Assembly: GCA_020621965.1 (NCBI GenBank)
Contig: JAHRYV010000019.1
Span: 1 to 57,593 of the forward strand
Origin: Curvibacter sp.
GTDB taxonomy: Bacteria > Pseudomonadota > Gammaproteobacteria > Burkholderiales > Burkholderiaceae_C
DNA length: 57,593 nucleotides
Direction of reading: 5' to 3'
The notes beneath the pieces were generated by a model. The model searched no databases. It had not been told where the DNA came from and saw only the letters and a program-made list of their open reading frames with translations. How positions within the stretch are numbered: the first letter of the stretch is position 1; each line of letters begins with the position of its first letter. The position numbers and the translations under genes were made by a program. Below are positions 24,933 through 34,240 of the stretch, piece after piece.

Positions 24933-26119
24933 TCAGCCTGGCCGGCCGGGACGTGCTGCACGCCTGGGCCAAGTTCGTTTTCACGGGCATCGGCCTGGGC
25001 CTGCTGATCGGGGTGACGCTGACCATGGCGGGCGTCTACCGCGGCATGGTCGACGATGCCCGCGCGCTGCTGGGCAACAGCGGCGCCGACCTCTGGGTGG
25101 TGCAGCAGGACACGCAGGGACCTTATGCCGAATCCTCCAGCCTGCGCGACGACGTCTACCGCTCGCTGCTGGGCCTGCCCGGCGTGGCGCGCGCGGCCAA
25201 CGTGACCTACTTCACCATGCCGGTGCGCCGCGAAGGCAGCGAGGTGCGCGCCATGGTGGTGGGCATCGTGCCGGGCCAACCGGGTGAACCCGGTTATCTG
25301 GTGGCCGGGCGGCAACTCACGCGCAGCCACTACGAGGCCGTGGCCGACGTGAAGACCGGATTGCGCCTGGGCGAACGCATCCGCATCCGCCGCCACGACT
25401 ACCAGGTGGTGGGGCTGACGCAGCGCATGGTCTCCTCCGGCGGCGACCCCATGGTCTTCATCCCGCTGGCCGACGCCCAGGAGGCGCAGTTCCTCAAGGA
25501 CAACGACGCCATCGTCAACGAACGTGCCCGCACGGCCGCCAACCCGGCGTTCAACCGCCCCGGCGTGCCCGGCCTGCTGGAAGCCGTGCAGGCCGCGCAG
25601 AGCAGCAACCACAACGTCAACGCCGTGCTGGTGCAGGTGCAGCCCGGCACCACGCCCGAGCAGGTGGCCGAACCGATCCGGCGCTGGAAGCACCTGGAGG
25701 CCTACACGCGCGAGCAGATGGAGGATATCCTGATCGCCAAGCTGATCGCCACCTCGGCCAAACAGATCGGCATGTTCCTCGTGATCCTGGCCGTGGTGAG
25801 CGCGGCCATCGTGGCCTTCATCATCTACACCATGACGCTGGGCAAGCTGCGCGAGATCGCCGTGCTCAAGCTCATCGGCACGCGCAACCGCACCATCGCC
25901 GGCATGATCCTGCAGCAGGCCCTGGGCCTGGGCCTGATCGGCTTCATCGTCGGCAAGACCGCGGCCACCGTCTGGGCGCCCTTTTTCCCCAAGTACGTGC
26001 TGCTGGAGACCGGCGATGCCGTGCGCGGCCTGATCGCCGTGATGGTGATCTGCGCGCTGGCCAGCACGCTGGCCATCCGCGTGGCGCTGCGGGTCGATCC
26101 CGGCGCCGCGATTGGATGA
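24929..26119 (+). CDS. FtsX-like ABC transporter permease
   Basis: A 396-residue MacB/FtsX-type permease: one N-terminal helix, a periplasmic domain of about 230 residues, then three C-terminal helices in the FtsX region (MFLVILAVVSAAIVAFIIYT). The layout and the HlyD partner match DevBCA-type exporters. It overlaps the HlyD gene by 4 bp and precedes its ATPase by 9 bp. Confidence 0.88.
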   Translation: MISLAGRDVLHAWAKFVFTGIGLGLLIGVTLTMAGVYRGMVDDARALLGNSGADLWVVQQDTQGPYAESSSLRDDVYRSLLGLPGVARAANVTYFTMPVRREGSEVRAMVVGIVPGQPGEPGYLVAGRQLTRSHYEAVADVKTGLRLGERIRIRRHDYQVVGLTQRMVSSGGDPMVFIPLADAQEAQFLKDNDAIVNERARTAANPAFNRPGVPGLLEAVQAAQSSNHNVNAVLVQVQPGTTPEQVAEPIRRWKHLEAYTREQMEDILIAKLIATSAKQIGMFLVILAVVSAAIVAFIIYTMTLGKLREIAVLKLIGTRNRTIAGMILQQALGLGLIGFIVGKTAATVWAPFFPKYVLLETGDAVRGLIAVMVICALASTLAIRVALRVDPGAAIG

Positions 26120-26128
26120 GGACAGATC

Positions 26129-26836
26129 ATGAGTGAACTGGGTATCCGCATCGAAGGCCTGAGCAAACGCTACGGCGAAGGCGACGCCGCCGTGCACGCG
26201 CTCAAGGACGTGAACATGAGTGTGGCGCCGGGTGAGGTGGTGGGCCTGATCGGCCCCTCGGGCTCGGGCAAGAGCACCTTGCTCAAGTGCCTGGGCGCCA
26301 TCATCGAACCCACCGCCGGGCGCATGACGCTGGGCAACCAGACCATCTACGACAAGGGCTGGACGATCCGCGACCTGCGCGCGCTGCGGCGCGACAGCAT
26401 CGGCTTCGTCTTCCAGGCGCCTTACCTGATTCCCTTCCTGGACGTGACCGACAACGTGGCCCTGCTGCCCATGCTGGCCGGCCAGCCCAACGGCAAGGCG
26501 CGGGCCCGGGCGCGCGAACTGCTGCAGGCGCTGGACGTGGGCCACCGCGCGGCGGCCGAGCCCTCGCAGCTCTCGGGCGGTGAACAGCAGCGCGTGGCCA
26601 TCGCCCGCGCGCTGGCCAACCAGCCACCGGTGATCCTGGCCGACGAGCCCACGGCGCCGCTGGACAGCGAACGCGCGCTGGGTGTGATGCGCATCCTGAA
26701 CCAGATGGCACAGCAGTACCGCACCGCCATCATCGTGGTGACGCACGACGAGAAGATCATCCCGACCTTCAAGCGCATCTATCACATCCGGGACGGGCGC
26801 ACCTATGAGGAGGCGGGTGAGGGGCGGGTGTTGTAG
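26129..26836 (+). CDS. ABC transporter ATP-binding protein (MacB/DevA-like)
   Basis: A 235-residue ATPase with Walker [11 protein letters not shown]-loop [10 protein letters not shown], signature [15 protein letters not shown], Walker [14 protein letters not shown] and H-loop THDEK. It drives the FtsX-like permease and HlyD adaptor upstream. The Ala-Pro in the D-loop region is uncommon but does not touch a catalytic residue. It is the last gene of the tetR operon. Confidence 0.92.
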   Translation: MSELGIRIEGLSKRYGEGDAAVHALKDVNMSVAPGEVVGLIGPSGSGKSTLLKCLGAIIEPTAGRMTLGNQTIYDKGWTIRDLRALRRDSIGFVFQAPYLIPFLDVTDNVALLPMLAGQPNGKARARARELLQALDVGHRAAAEPSQLSGGEQQRVAIARALANQPPVILADEPTAPLDSERALGVMRILNQMAQQYRTAIIVVTHDEKIIPTFKRIYHIRDGRTYEEAGEGRVL

Positions 26837-26948
26837 CCGCTCAGCTGGTCAGCTGTTGCCGGGCTGTCGCCCGGCGTCGGCCTGACGGCCGATCCACGCC
26901 TTGTGGCTCCGGCTCACATGCCCTGCGGGCAGATGTGACCCTACGCCG

Positions 26949-26988
26949 CAAGGCATGGTCTCAACTCGTGAGTTGAGACCATGCCTTG
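26949..26988. repeat. 40-bp perfect palindrome across the hrpA stop codon
   Basis: Two 19-bp arms are exact reverse complements around a central GT. The left arm lies partly past the hrpA stop (26961-26963); the right arm encodes the last residues of HrpA (DKAWSQL). No T-tract follows in either direction. It lies between convergent operons and could protect or end transcripts. Confidence 0.85.
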
Positions 26989-29900
26989 TCCAGCCGTTTG
27001 ATGCTCACCGGCTGCGGCGTGCGCAGCTCCTGGGCAAAGAAGCTCACGCGCAGTTCTTCCAGCAGCCAGCGGAATTCCTGCAGGCGCTCGTCCATCTGGC
27101 CCTTGCGTTCGGCCACCAGGCGCCAGTAACGCTGCTCCTGCGGCTTGAGTTCGGCCAGGCGCGATGCGTCGCGCGCCGGGTCGGCACGGTACTTGTCCAG
27201 GCGCGCCGTGATGGCCTTGAGGTAACGCGCAAAGTGCTGCAGCTGCGGCCAGGGCGTGGTCGCCAGGAAGCGTTTGGGCATGAGGCGCTGCAGCTGCTGC
27301 GTGCAGTCGGCCGTCGCATCTGGTGCGTTTTTCGTGTCCTTGATCTTGCGTGCCGCCGTGGCGTATTCGATGAGGATGACACCGGCCAGGCGCGCCACCT
27401 CGTTGGCGATCAGGGTCAGGCGGCCCCTGCCCTCGTCCAGCCGTTTCTTGAAATCGAACTCATGCGTGGGCAGCGGGTCGAGCAGGAAAGCGCGCTCCAG
27501 CGCCACGTCGATGATCTGGGCGCGCAGCTCTTCCATCGTCCCCAGCGGCATATAGCCCACGGCCATCTTCTGCAGATCGGGGATGTTCTTTTCCAGGTAC
27601 TTGAGCGCGTCCTTGATCTGCAGGGCGAAGAGGCGGCGCAGGCCGCCGCGGTGTTTGGCCGCGGCCACCTCGGGCTCGTCGAAGACCTCGATGCCCACGG
27701 CCTCGCCCTGGTCCACCAGGGCGGGAAAGCCGATCAGCGTCTGGCCGCCCTTGCGGATCTCCATCAGCTCGGGCAGTTCGCCGAAAGTCCAGGCGGTGTA
27801 ACGCTGCTCGGCCGGCACGGCGGCCGGCGCGGGTGCGGGTTTGCCGCCCTTGCCCGGCGCAGGCTGAGGCTGGCCCTCTGGCGCTGCCGCCTGCTTCTCC
27901 CCGGCGGCCGGCGCCAGCTTGAGCCCGGCCAGCGCCTGGAAGGCGCCGCGCGCCTGCGCGCCGAGCTCGGCCTTGAGCGCGCCCAGGTTGCGCCCCGTGC
28001 CCAGCTGGCGGCCGTGTTCGTCCACCACACGGAAGTTCATGAACAGGTGGGGCGGCAGCATGTCGAGCTTGAAGTCGGCGCGCTTGACGTCGAGGCTGGT
28101 GATGTCGCGCACCTGTTTCAACAGCGCGTCGGTCAGGCCGCCGTGGCCGTAGGCCTCGGGTGTGCCCATCGTTTCAGCGAGTTTCGCCGCCGATTCGGGC
28201 AGCGGCACGAAGCGGCTGCGCGGGCGCTGCGGCAGGCTCTTGAGCAGGGCCTGGATCTTGTCCTTCAGCATGCCGGGCACCAGCCACTCGCAACGCTCGT
28301 CGTTCACCTGGTTCAGCACGAAGATCGGCACGGTGACGGTGAGGCCGTCGCGCGGGTCGCCCGGCTCGTGCAGGTAGCTGGCGGCGCAGTCGATGCCGCC
28401 CAGGCGCAGGGTCTTGGGGAAAGCACTGCTGGTGATGCCGGCGGCCTCGTGGCGCATGAGCTCTTCGCGCGTAAGCTTGAGCAGCTCCGGCTGCTTCTTG
28501 CTCTCCTCGCGGTACCAGCGTTCGCACTCGTAGCCGCTGCAGACGCCGGCGGGCAGCTGCTGGTCGTAATAGGCGTAGATGAGTTCGTCGTCCACCAGCA
28601 CGTCCTGCCGGCGCGACTTGTGCTCCAGCTCCTCGACCTGGCGGATCAGCTTCTGGTTCGCGGCCAGGAACGGCAGCTTGGTTTCCCACTCGCCGCCCAC
28701 CAGGCCTTCGCGGATGAATATCTCGCGCGCGGCCTGCGGGTCCACGCGGCCGTAGTTGGTGCGCCGGCCGCTGTAGACCACGATGCCGTAGAGCGTGGCG
28801 CGCTCCAGCGCCACCACCTCGGCGGCCTTCTTTTCCCAATGCGGGTCCAGCAGTTGTTTCTTGAGCAGATGGCCGGCCACCTGCTCGATCCAGCCCGGCT
28901 CGATATTGGCGATGCCGCGGCCGAACAGGCGTGTGGTCTCCACCAGTTCGGCCACCACGATCCAGCGGCCCGGGCGCTTCGAAAGGTGCGCGCCCGGATG
29001 GCGATGGAACTTGATGCCGCGCGCGCCCAGGTACTCGCCCGCGCTGGCCTCTTCCTCCAGCTTGTTGCCCACATTGCCCAGCAGGCCGGCCAGCATGGAC
29101 AGGTGCAGCTGTTCATACGAAGCCGGTGTGGTGTTGATCTGCCACTTGTGCTCGGTCACCACAGTCAGCAGCTGGCTGTGGATGTCGCGCCACTCACGCA
29201 CCCGGCGGATATTGACGAAGTTCTGGCGCAGCAGCTGTTCGTACTGGCGGTTGCTGAGCTTGTGGGTGGCCCCGGCACCGGCCGGATGGGCGTGTTTGTC
29301 GCCCCGGGCATCGTTGATCCACTTCCACAGCTTCAAATAGCCGGTGAACTCGCTTTTCTCGTCGTCGAACTTGGCGTGCGCCTGGTCGGCCTGGGCCTGC
29401 ATCTCCATGGGGCGGTCGCGCACGTCCTGCACCGAGAGCGCCGAGGCGATGATCAGAACCTCCTCCAGCGCGCCGCGGGCCTTGGCCTCCAGGATCATGC
29501 GGCCCACGCGCGGGTCCAGCGGCAGCTTGGCCAGCTCGCGGCCCATGGGCGTGAGCTCGTTGGCCTCGTCCACCGCGCCGAGTTCGGCCAGCAGCTGGTA
29601 ACCGTCGGCAATGGCGCGGCCCGAGGGCATTTCCAGGAAGGGGAAGTCTTCCACCACACCGAGGTGCAGGGACTTCATGCGCAGGATGACACCGGCCAGC
29701 GAGGAGCGCAGGATTTCGGGGGTGGTGAAACGCTCGCGTCCGGCGAAGTCCTTCTCGTCGTAGAGGCGGATGCAGATACCGTTGGCCACCCGGCCGCAGC
29801 GGCCGGCGCGCTGGTTGGCGGCGGCCTGGCTCACCGGCTCCACCATGAGCTGCTCCACCTTGCTGCGGAAACTGTAGCGCTTGACGCGGGCCGTGCCGGC

Positions 29901-30878
29901 GTCGATCACGTAGCGGATGCCGGGCACCGTGAGCGAGGTTTCGGCCACGTTGGTGGCCAGCACGATGCGCCGGCCGCTGTGGCTGTCGAAGACGCGGTCC
30001 TGCTCGGCCTGGCTCAGGCGGGCGAACAGCGGCAGCACCTCGGCGTTGCGCGTGATGGCGTTGTGGCTGAGGTGCTTGCGCAGGTGGTCGGCCGCCTCGC
30101 GGATCTCGCGTTCGCCGGGCAGGAAGACCAGGATGTCGCCCGCCGCGTTGCCTTGCCAAAGTTCGTCCACGCCGTCGGCAATGGCGTCGTTGAGGTCGTA
30201 TTCGCGGCTTTCCTCGAAGGGGCGCCAGCGCTGCTCCACCGGGTAGGTCCGGCCCGAGACCATGATGACGGGCGCCGGGCCCTTGGCGGAGGCAAAGTGG
30301 TTGGCGAAACGCTCGGCGTCGATGGTGGCCGAGGTGACGACGATCTTGAGGTCGGGCCGGCGCGGCAGGATCTGCCGCAGGTAACCGAGCAGGAAGTCGA
30401 TGTTGAGGCTGCGCTCGTGCGCCTCGTCGATGATGATGGTGTCGTAGGCCTGCAGCAGCGGGTCGGTCTGCGTTTCGGCCAGCAGGATGCCGTCGGTCAT
30501 GAGCTTGACGGAGGCGTCCTTGGACAGGCGGTCCTGGAAACGCACCTTGTAGCCCACCACCTCGCCCAGCGGCGTCTTCAGCTCTTCGGCAATGCGCTTG
30601 GCCACCGAGCTGGCGGCAATACGGCGCGGTTGGGTGTGGCCGATCAGGCGGCCGCGCTGCCCGGCCGGATAGTTCAGCTTGCCGCGCCCCATCGCCAGGG
30701 CGATCTTGGGCAGCTGGGTGGTCTTGCCCGAGCCGGTCTCGCCGCAGACGATGATGACCTGGTGCTGCTGCAACGCGGCCGTGATTTCGTCGCGTTTGGC
30801 CGACACCGGCAACGACTCGGGGAACTCGATTTTCAGGGGGGAGGAACTCAAGGGGCCAACTTCATAGACAATCCGCAA
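26961..30878 (-). CDS. hrpA: ATP-dependent RNA helicase HrpA (DEAH box)
   Basis: A 1305-residue helicase: Walker A CGETGSGKTTQLP (about residue 45), DEAH box IIDEAHERSLN, SAT motif TSATIDAERF, helicase C-terminal NVAETSLTVPGIRYVID and QRAGRCGRV, then OB-fold and the DUF3418 C-terminal domain. HrpA resolves stalled or colliding ribosomes on mRNA. A Pro/Ala-rich insert (PAAGEKQAAAPEGQPQPAPG) near residue 1000 is a local feature. The start is uncertain: TTG at 30878 or TTG at 30851, with no ATG nearby. It is divergent from argA across about 40 bp. Confidence 0.93.
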   Translation of the reverse strand: MRIVYEVGPLSSSPLKIEFPESLPVSAKRDEITAALQQHQVIIVCGETGSGKTTQLPKIALAMGRGKLNYPAGQRGRLIGHTQPRRIAASSVAKRIAEELKTPLGEVVGYKVRFQDRLSKDASVKLMTDGILLAETQTDPLLQAYDTIIIDEAHERSLNIDFLLGYLRQILPRRPDLKIVVTSATIDAERFANHFASAKGPAPVIMVSGRTYPVEQRWRPFEESREYDLNDAIADGVDELWQGNAAGDILVFLPGEREIREAADHLRKHLSHNAITRNAEVLPLFARLSQAEQDRVFDSHSGRRIVLATNVAETSLTVPGIRYVIDAGTARVKRYSFRSKVEQLMVEPVSQAAANQRAGRCGRVANGICIRLYDEKDFAGRERFTTPEILRSSLAGVILRMKSLHLGVVEDFPFLEMPSGRAIADGYQLLAELGAVDEANELTPMGRELAKLPLDPRVGRMILEAKARGALEEVLIIASALSVQDVRDRPMEMQAQADQAHAKFDDEKSEFTGYLKLWKWINDARGDKHAHPAGAGATHKLSNRQYEQLLRQNFVNIRRVREWRDIHSQLLTVVTEHKWQINTTPASYEQLHLSMLAGLLGNVGNKLEEEASAGEYLGARGIKFHRHPGAHLSKRPGRWIVVAELVETTRLFGRGIANIEPGWIEQVAGHLLKKQLLDPHWEKKAAEVVALERATLYGIVVYSGRRTNYGRVDPQAAREIFIREGLVGGEWETKLPFLAANQKLIRQVEELEHKSRRQDVLVDDELIYAYYDQQLPAGVCSGYECERWYREESKKQPELLKLTREELMRHEAAGITSSAFPKTLRLGGIDCAASYLHEPGDPRDGLTVTVPIFVLNQVNDERCEWLVPGMLKDKIQALLKSLPQRPRSRFVPLPESAAKLAETMGTPEAYGHGGLTDALLKQVRDITSLDVKRADFKLDMLPPHLFMNFRVVDEHGRQLGTGRNLGALKAELGAQARGAFQALAGLKLAPAAGEKQAAAPEGQPQPAPGKGGKPAPAPAAVPAEQRYTAWTFGELPELMEIRKGGQTLIGFPALVDQGEAVGIEVFDEPEVAAAKHRGGLRRLFALQIKDALKYLEKNIPDLQKMAVGYMPLGTMEELRAQIIDVALERAFLLDPLPTHEFDFKKRLDEGRGRLTLIANEVARLAGVILIEYATAARKIKDTKNAPDATADCTQQLQRLMPKRFLATTPWPQLQHFARYLKAITARLDKYRADPARDASRLAELKPQEQRYWRLVAERKGQMDERLQEFRWLLEELRVSFFAQELRTPQPVSIKRLDKAWSQLTS

Positions 30879-30917
30879 TTATCCCTGCCTGACAACCGCC
30901 CTCCACTCCTCCCTGCA

Positions 30918-32267
30918 ATGTCCGCCGTCTTCAACTTCACCTTCGTGCCCTGGTTCCGTTCGGTGGCGCCCTACATCCACAAGTTCCGAAACCAGACCTT
31001 CGTGGTGGGCGTGTGCGGCGAGGCGATCGCGGCGGGCAAGCTGGCGCACCTGGCGCAGGACCTGGCGCTGATCCAGAGCATGGGCGTGCGTATCGTGCTG
31101 GTGCACGGCTTCCGCCCGCAGGTGAACGAGCAGCTCAAGGCCAAGGGCCACGCGGCCAAGTATTCCCATGGCATGCGCATCACCGACGGGGTGGCGCTGG
31201 ATTGCGCGCAGGAGGCCGCGGGGCAGCTGCGCTACGAGATCGAGGCGGCCTTCAGCCAGGGCCTGCCCAACACCCCCATGGCCGGCGCCACGGTGCGTGT
31301 GCTCTCGGGCAACTTCATCACGGCGCGGCCGGTGGGCATCGTCGACGGGGTGGACTTCCAGCACTCGGGCCTGGTGCGCAAGGTGGACGTGGCGGGCATC
31401 AACCGCACGCTGGACATGGGCGCCATGGTGCTGCTCTCGCCTTTCGGCTTCTCGCCCACGGGCGAGGCCTTCAACCTGACCATGGAAGAGGTGGCCACCA
31501 GCGTGGCCATGGCGCTGCACGCCGACAAGCTGATCTTCGTGAGCGAGGTGCCGGGCATCCGCATCCACGCCACCGAGCCCGAGAGCGACGACAACCCGAT
31601 CGACACCGAGCTGCCGCTGGCGGCGGCCGAGAAGCTGCTGGGCGCCCTGCCCGACGCCAAGCTGCCCACCGACACGGCCTTCTACCTGCAGCACTGCGTG
31701 AAGGCCTGCAAGGGCGGCGTGGAGCGCAGCCACATCATCCCCTTCGCGGTGGACGGCGCGCTGCTGCTGGAGATCTATGTGCACGACGGCATCGGCACCA
31801 TGGTGGTGGACGAGAAGCTGGAGGAGCTGCGCGAGGCCACACCCGACGACGTGGGCGGCATCCTGCACCTGATCGAGCCCTTCGAGAAGGACGGCACCCT
31901 GGTCAAGCGCGACCGCACCGAGATCGAACGCGACATCGGCAACTACACCATCGTCGAGCACGACGGCGTGATCTTCGCCTGCGCCGCGCTTTATCCCTTC
32001 CCCGAGGCCAAGACCGCCGAAATGGCGGCGCTGACCGTGTCGCCCGAATCCCAGGGCCAGGGCGACGGCGAGAAGGTACTCAAGCGCATCGAACAGCGCG
32101 CCAAGGCCATGGGACTGGACAGCATCTTCGTGCTGACCACGCGCACCATGCACTGGTTCCTCAAGCGCGGCTTCCAAAACGTGGACCCGGACTGGCTGCC
32201 CGAGGCGCGCAAGCGCAAGTACAACTGGGACCGCAAGTCCCAGGTGCTGGTCAAGAAGCTGGTTTAG
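30918..32267 (+). CDS. argA: Amino-acid N-acetyltransferase (N-acetylglutamate synthase)
   Basis: A 449-residue classical ArgA: N-terminal amino-acid-kinase domain (VVGVCGEAIAAG, VLVHGFRPQVNEQL, ITDGVALDCAQEAA; the kinase is catalytically silent and binds arginine) and a C-terminal GNAT domain (EMAALTVSPESQGQGDGEKV with the acetyl-CoA loop; MHWFLKRGFQNVDPDWLP). It makes N-acetylglutamate, first step of arginine synthesis, with feedback control. The frame is open far upstream by chance; the true start is the ATG at 30918, where homology begins. The end overlaps the convergent acetyltransferase by 4 bp. Confidence 0.95.
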   Translation: MSAVFNFTFVPWFRSVAPYIHKFRNQTFVVGVCGEAIAAGKLAHLAQDLALIQSMGVRIVLVHGFRPQVNEQLKAKGHAAKYSHGMRITDGVALDCAQEAAGQLRYEIEAAFSQGLPNTPMAGATVRVLSGNFITARPVGIVDGVDFQHSGLVRKVDVAGINRTLDMGAMVLLSPFGFSPTGEAFNLTMEEVATSVAMALHADKLIFVSEVPGIRIHATEPESDDNPIDTELPLAAAEKLLGALPDAKLPTDTAFYLQHCVKACKGGVERSHIIPFAVDGALLLEIYVHDGIGTMVVDEKLEELREATPDDVGGILHLIEPFEKDGTLVKRDRTEIERDIGNYTIVEHDGVIFACAALYPFPEAKTAEMAALTVSPESQGQGDGEKVLKRIEQRAKAMGLDSIFVLTTRTMHWFLKRGFQNVDPDWLPEARKRKYNWDRKSQVLVKKLV

Positions 32268-32752
32268 CGCAGGCGCTCGAAGCGCTGCTCCGTCACTTCC
32301 CGCCCCCACTGTTGTCCCGGCTGCTGCTGCACCAGGCGAAAGCCATGCTGCTCATACAGGTGGCGTGCGGCCGACAGGCCGTCGAAGGTCCAGAGCCAGG
32401 TCTTGCGGTAGCCGCGGGCGTCGCAGAAGGCCATGGCCTCCCCGATCAGGCGCTTGCCGGCACCCGAGCCGCGCAGGCGGTCGGAGGTGATGAACCAGCG
32501 CAGATGCGCCCCGTCGCTGTCGGCGTGCTGGCCGTCGATGGCGATGGCACCCTCCACCTCCCCGTCGACCAGGGCCAGCCACAGGCCGTCACCGACCACG
32601 TCGTAGCGCTCGCAAAAGGCGGACAGCTCCCGCGCCACCCGGCTCTCGAAGTAGACGCCGAAGCCGGCATGGGCGGCATAAAAGCGCGCATGCAGCTCGG
32701 TGATGCGGCCGATGCAGCCCGGCAGATAACCGCGGTGCAAGGAGAAATCCAT
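32264..32752 (-). CDS. GNAT-family N-acetyltransferase
   Basis: A 162-residue GNAT: LRWFITSDRLRGSGAGKRLI is the acetyl-CoA loop (R-G-x-G-A/G), followed by AMAFCDARGYRKTWLWTFDG and the C-terminal ARHLYEQHGFRLV. The acceptor is unknown. It is the last gene of a minus-strand run (cysA, dsbB, aldolase-like, GNAT), 8 bp after its neighbour. ATG at 32752 is used; a GTG lies one codon upstream. Confidence 0.87.
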   Translation of the reverse strand: MDFSLHRGYLPGCIGRITELHARFYAAHAGFGVYFESRVARELSAFCERYDVVGDGLWLALVDGEVEGAIAIDGQHADSDGAHLRWFITSDRLRGSGAGKRLIGEAMAFCDARGYRKTWLWTFDGLSAARHLYEQHGFRLVQQQPGQQWGREVTEQRFERLR

Positions 32753-32760
32753 CACCCGGC

Positions 32761-33699
32761 TCAGCCCAGTTCGGCCAGACGCTTTTCCTGCCGCCGCGTC
32801 AGGCGCTCGATGTCGGCCACGTCCTGCGCCGACAGCCTGGGGCCGGGCTTGCGCACGGCCTCGCTGGCGATGATGCCGCGTTTCATCAGGATGTGCTTGC
32901 GCACCGCCAGGCCGATGTTGGCCTGCTGCTCGTAGCGCGCCAGCGGCAGGTAGGCGTCGAACAGGTCATGGGCGCGCTCGACGTCGCCGCGCGCATGGGC
33001 GGCGCACACGTCCACCATCATCTCGGGGTAGGCAAAACCGGTCATGGCGCCGTCGGCGCCGCGTGTGAGTTCTTCCGGCAGGAACAGGCCGCCGCCGTTG
33101 CCGGTGAGGATGGAGACACGACGCAACTCGCCCTTGTCGCTGGCGGCGCGGATGGCCGAGAGCTTGGCCAGGCCCGGGCTGTCCTCGTGCTTGAGCATCA
33201 CGCAGGTGGGCGAGTTCTTCAGGATCTTGAGGATGACGCCGGTGGACATCTGCACCCCGGTGGCCACCGGGTGGTCCTGCAGCACCCAGGGCACGTCCGG
33301 CCCCAGGGTCTCGTTGACCATGTCGAAATAGGCGGTGATCTGGTCGTCGGTGCGCACGGTGGCGGGCGGCGCCACCATCACGCCCGCGGCGCCCAGCGCC
33401 ATGACACTTTGCGTCAGCTCGCGCATGGGGGCAAAACCCGGTGCCGAGGCGCCCACCACCACCGGCACCCGGCCGGCCACGCGCGTCAGCACCTGTTTGA
33501 CGAAGGTGCGCGACTCTTCCATGGTCAGCTTGGGCGCTTCGCCCATGATGCCCAGCACGGTCAGGCCGGTGACGCCCTTCTCCAGGCAGAAGTCGACCAT
33601 GCGGTCGGTGCTGGCCAGGTCCAGCGCGCCGTTGTCGGTGAAGGGGGTGACGGCGATCAGGTAGACGCCCCGGGCGCCGGTATCGAGTGTGTTGCTCAT
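32761..33699 (-). CDS. DHDPS/NAL-family aldolase-like protein
   Basis: A 312-residue class I aldolase-fold protein. The Schiff-base lysine is present (CVMLKHEDSPG, about residue 164). The Tyr-containing motif of true DapA (YNVPSRTG) is replaced by LQDHPVATG, and the GTTGE loop by GIMGEAPK. It is thus unlikely to be lysine-pathway DapA. Relatives include uncharacterised keto-acid aldolases; the substrate is unknown. It lies 10 bp after dsbB in the same transcript. Confidence 0.84.
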   Translation of the reverse strand: MSNTLDTGARGVYLIAVTPFTDNGALDLASTDRMVDFCLEKGVTGLTVLGIMGEAPKLTMEESRTFVKQVLTRVAGRVPVVVGASAPGFAPMRELTQSVMALGAAGVMVAPPATVRTDDQITAYFDMVNETLGPDVPWVLQDHPVATGVQMSTGVILKILKNSPTCVMLKHEDSPGLAKLSAIRAASDKGELRRVSILTGNGGGLFLPEELTRGADGAMTGFAYPEMMVDVCAAHARGDVERAHDLFDAYLPLARYEQQANIGLAVRKHILMKRGIIASEAVRKPGPRLSAQDVADIERLTRRQEKRLAELG

Positions 33700-33709
33700 G
33701 GCCGGCGGC

Positions 33710-34240
33710 TCAGGTCTTCGGTCGCAGACCGCGCCACAGCAGCAGCAGGGCCGCCAGCGCAAACGCCACGAACCAGAGGAAGGCCCAGTTGGCGATGGTG
33801 CCGCCCAGGAAAGTCCAGTCGATGGCGGTGCAGTCGCCCGAGCCGCGGAAGATCATGGGGATGACACGCTGCAGGGGGAAGCTTTCGATCATGCCGTAGA
33901 GGTCGCGCCCGCAGGTGGCGATCTCGGGCGGGTACCACTGCAGCCAGCTCTGGCGCGCGGCGACAAAGGCGCCGAAGAGCGCCAGCACGGCCAGCACGGT
34001 CGCCACGGCCGTGCGGGTACGCCGGCCGCCGACGGCCGCGCCGATGGCTGCGACCACGGCGATCAGCACCATGGCGTAACGCTGCACGATGCACATCGGA
34101 CAGGGTTCGAGCCCGACGACGTGCTGCAGGTACAGGCCGAAGGCCAGCAGGGCCAGGCAGATGGCGCAAATCAGCGCGTAGACGCGCCGGGGATGGGTAT
34201 CAAGCAGATGAGTGAGCAAGAGCAGGACTTTCTTCCACAA
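33710..34240 (-). CDS. dsbB: Disulfide bond formation protein B
   Basis: A 176-residue inner-membrane protein with four helices. Redox pairs are visible: [14 protein letters not shown] (first loop, CxxC) and ATCGRDLYG with [14 protein letters not shown] (second loop). DsbB reoxidises DsbA and passes electrons to quinone. The start is unclear: TTG at 34240 lies inside the end of cysA (41-bp overlap), and no ATG is available before the first helix. Confidence 0.9.
   Translation of the reverse strand: MWKKVLLLLTHLLDTHPRRVYALICAICLALLAFGLYLQHVVGLEPCPMCIVQRYAMVLIAVVAAIGAAVGGRRTRTAVATVLAVLALFGAFVAARQSWLQWYPPEIATCGRDLYGMIESFPLQRVIPMIFRGSGDCTAIDWTFLGGTIANWAFLWFVAFALAALLLLWRGLRPKT

Noticed and set aside
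24164..26785. Minus-strand open frame of about 870 codons opposite the exporter operon
   Set aside because: No domain is seen, and the plus strand has three tightly coupled real genes.
26901..30917. Plus-strand frame open for about 4 kb opposite hrpA and continuous with argA
   Set aside because: The opposite strand is a clear 1305-residue helicase. High-GC codon use leaves antisense frames open; ArgA homology begins only at the ATG at 30918.
32761..33699. Lysine-pathway dapA
   Set aside because: The catalytic Tyr and the Thr-Thr loop of DapA are missing.
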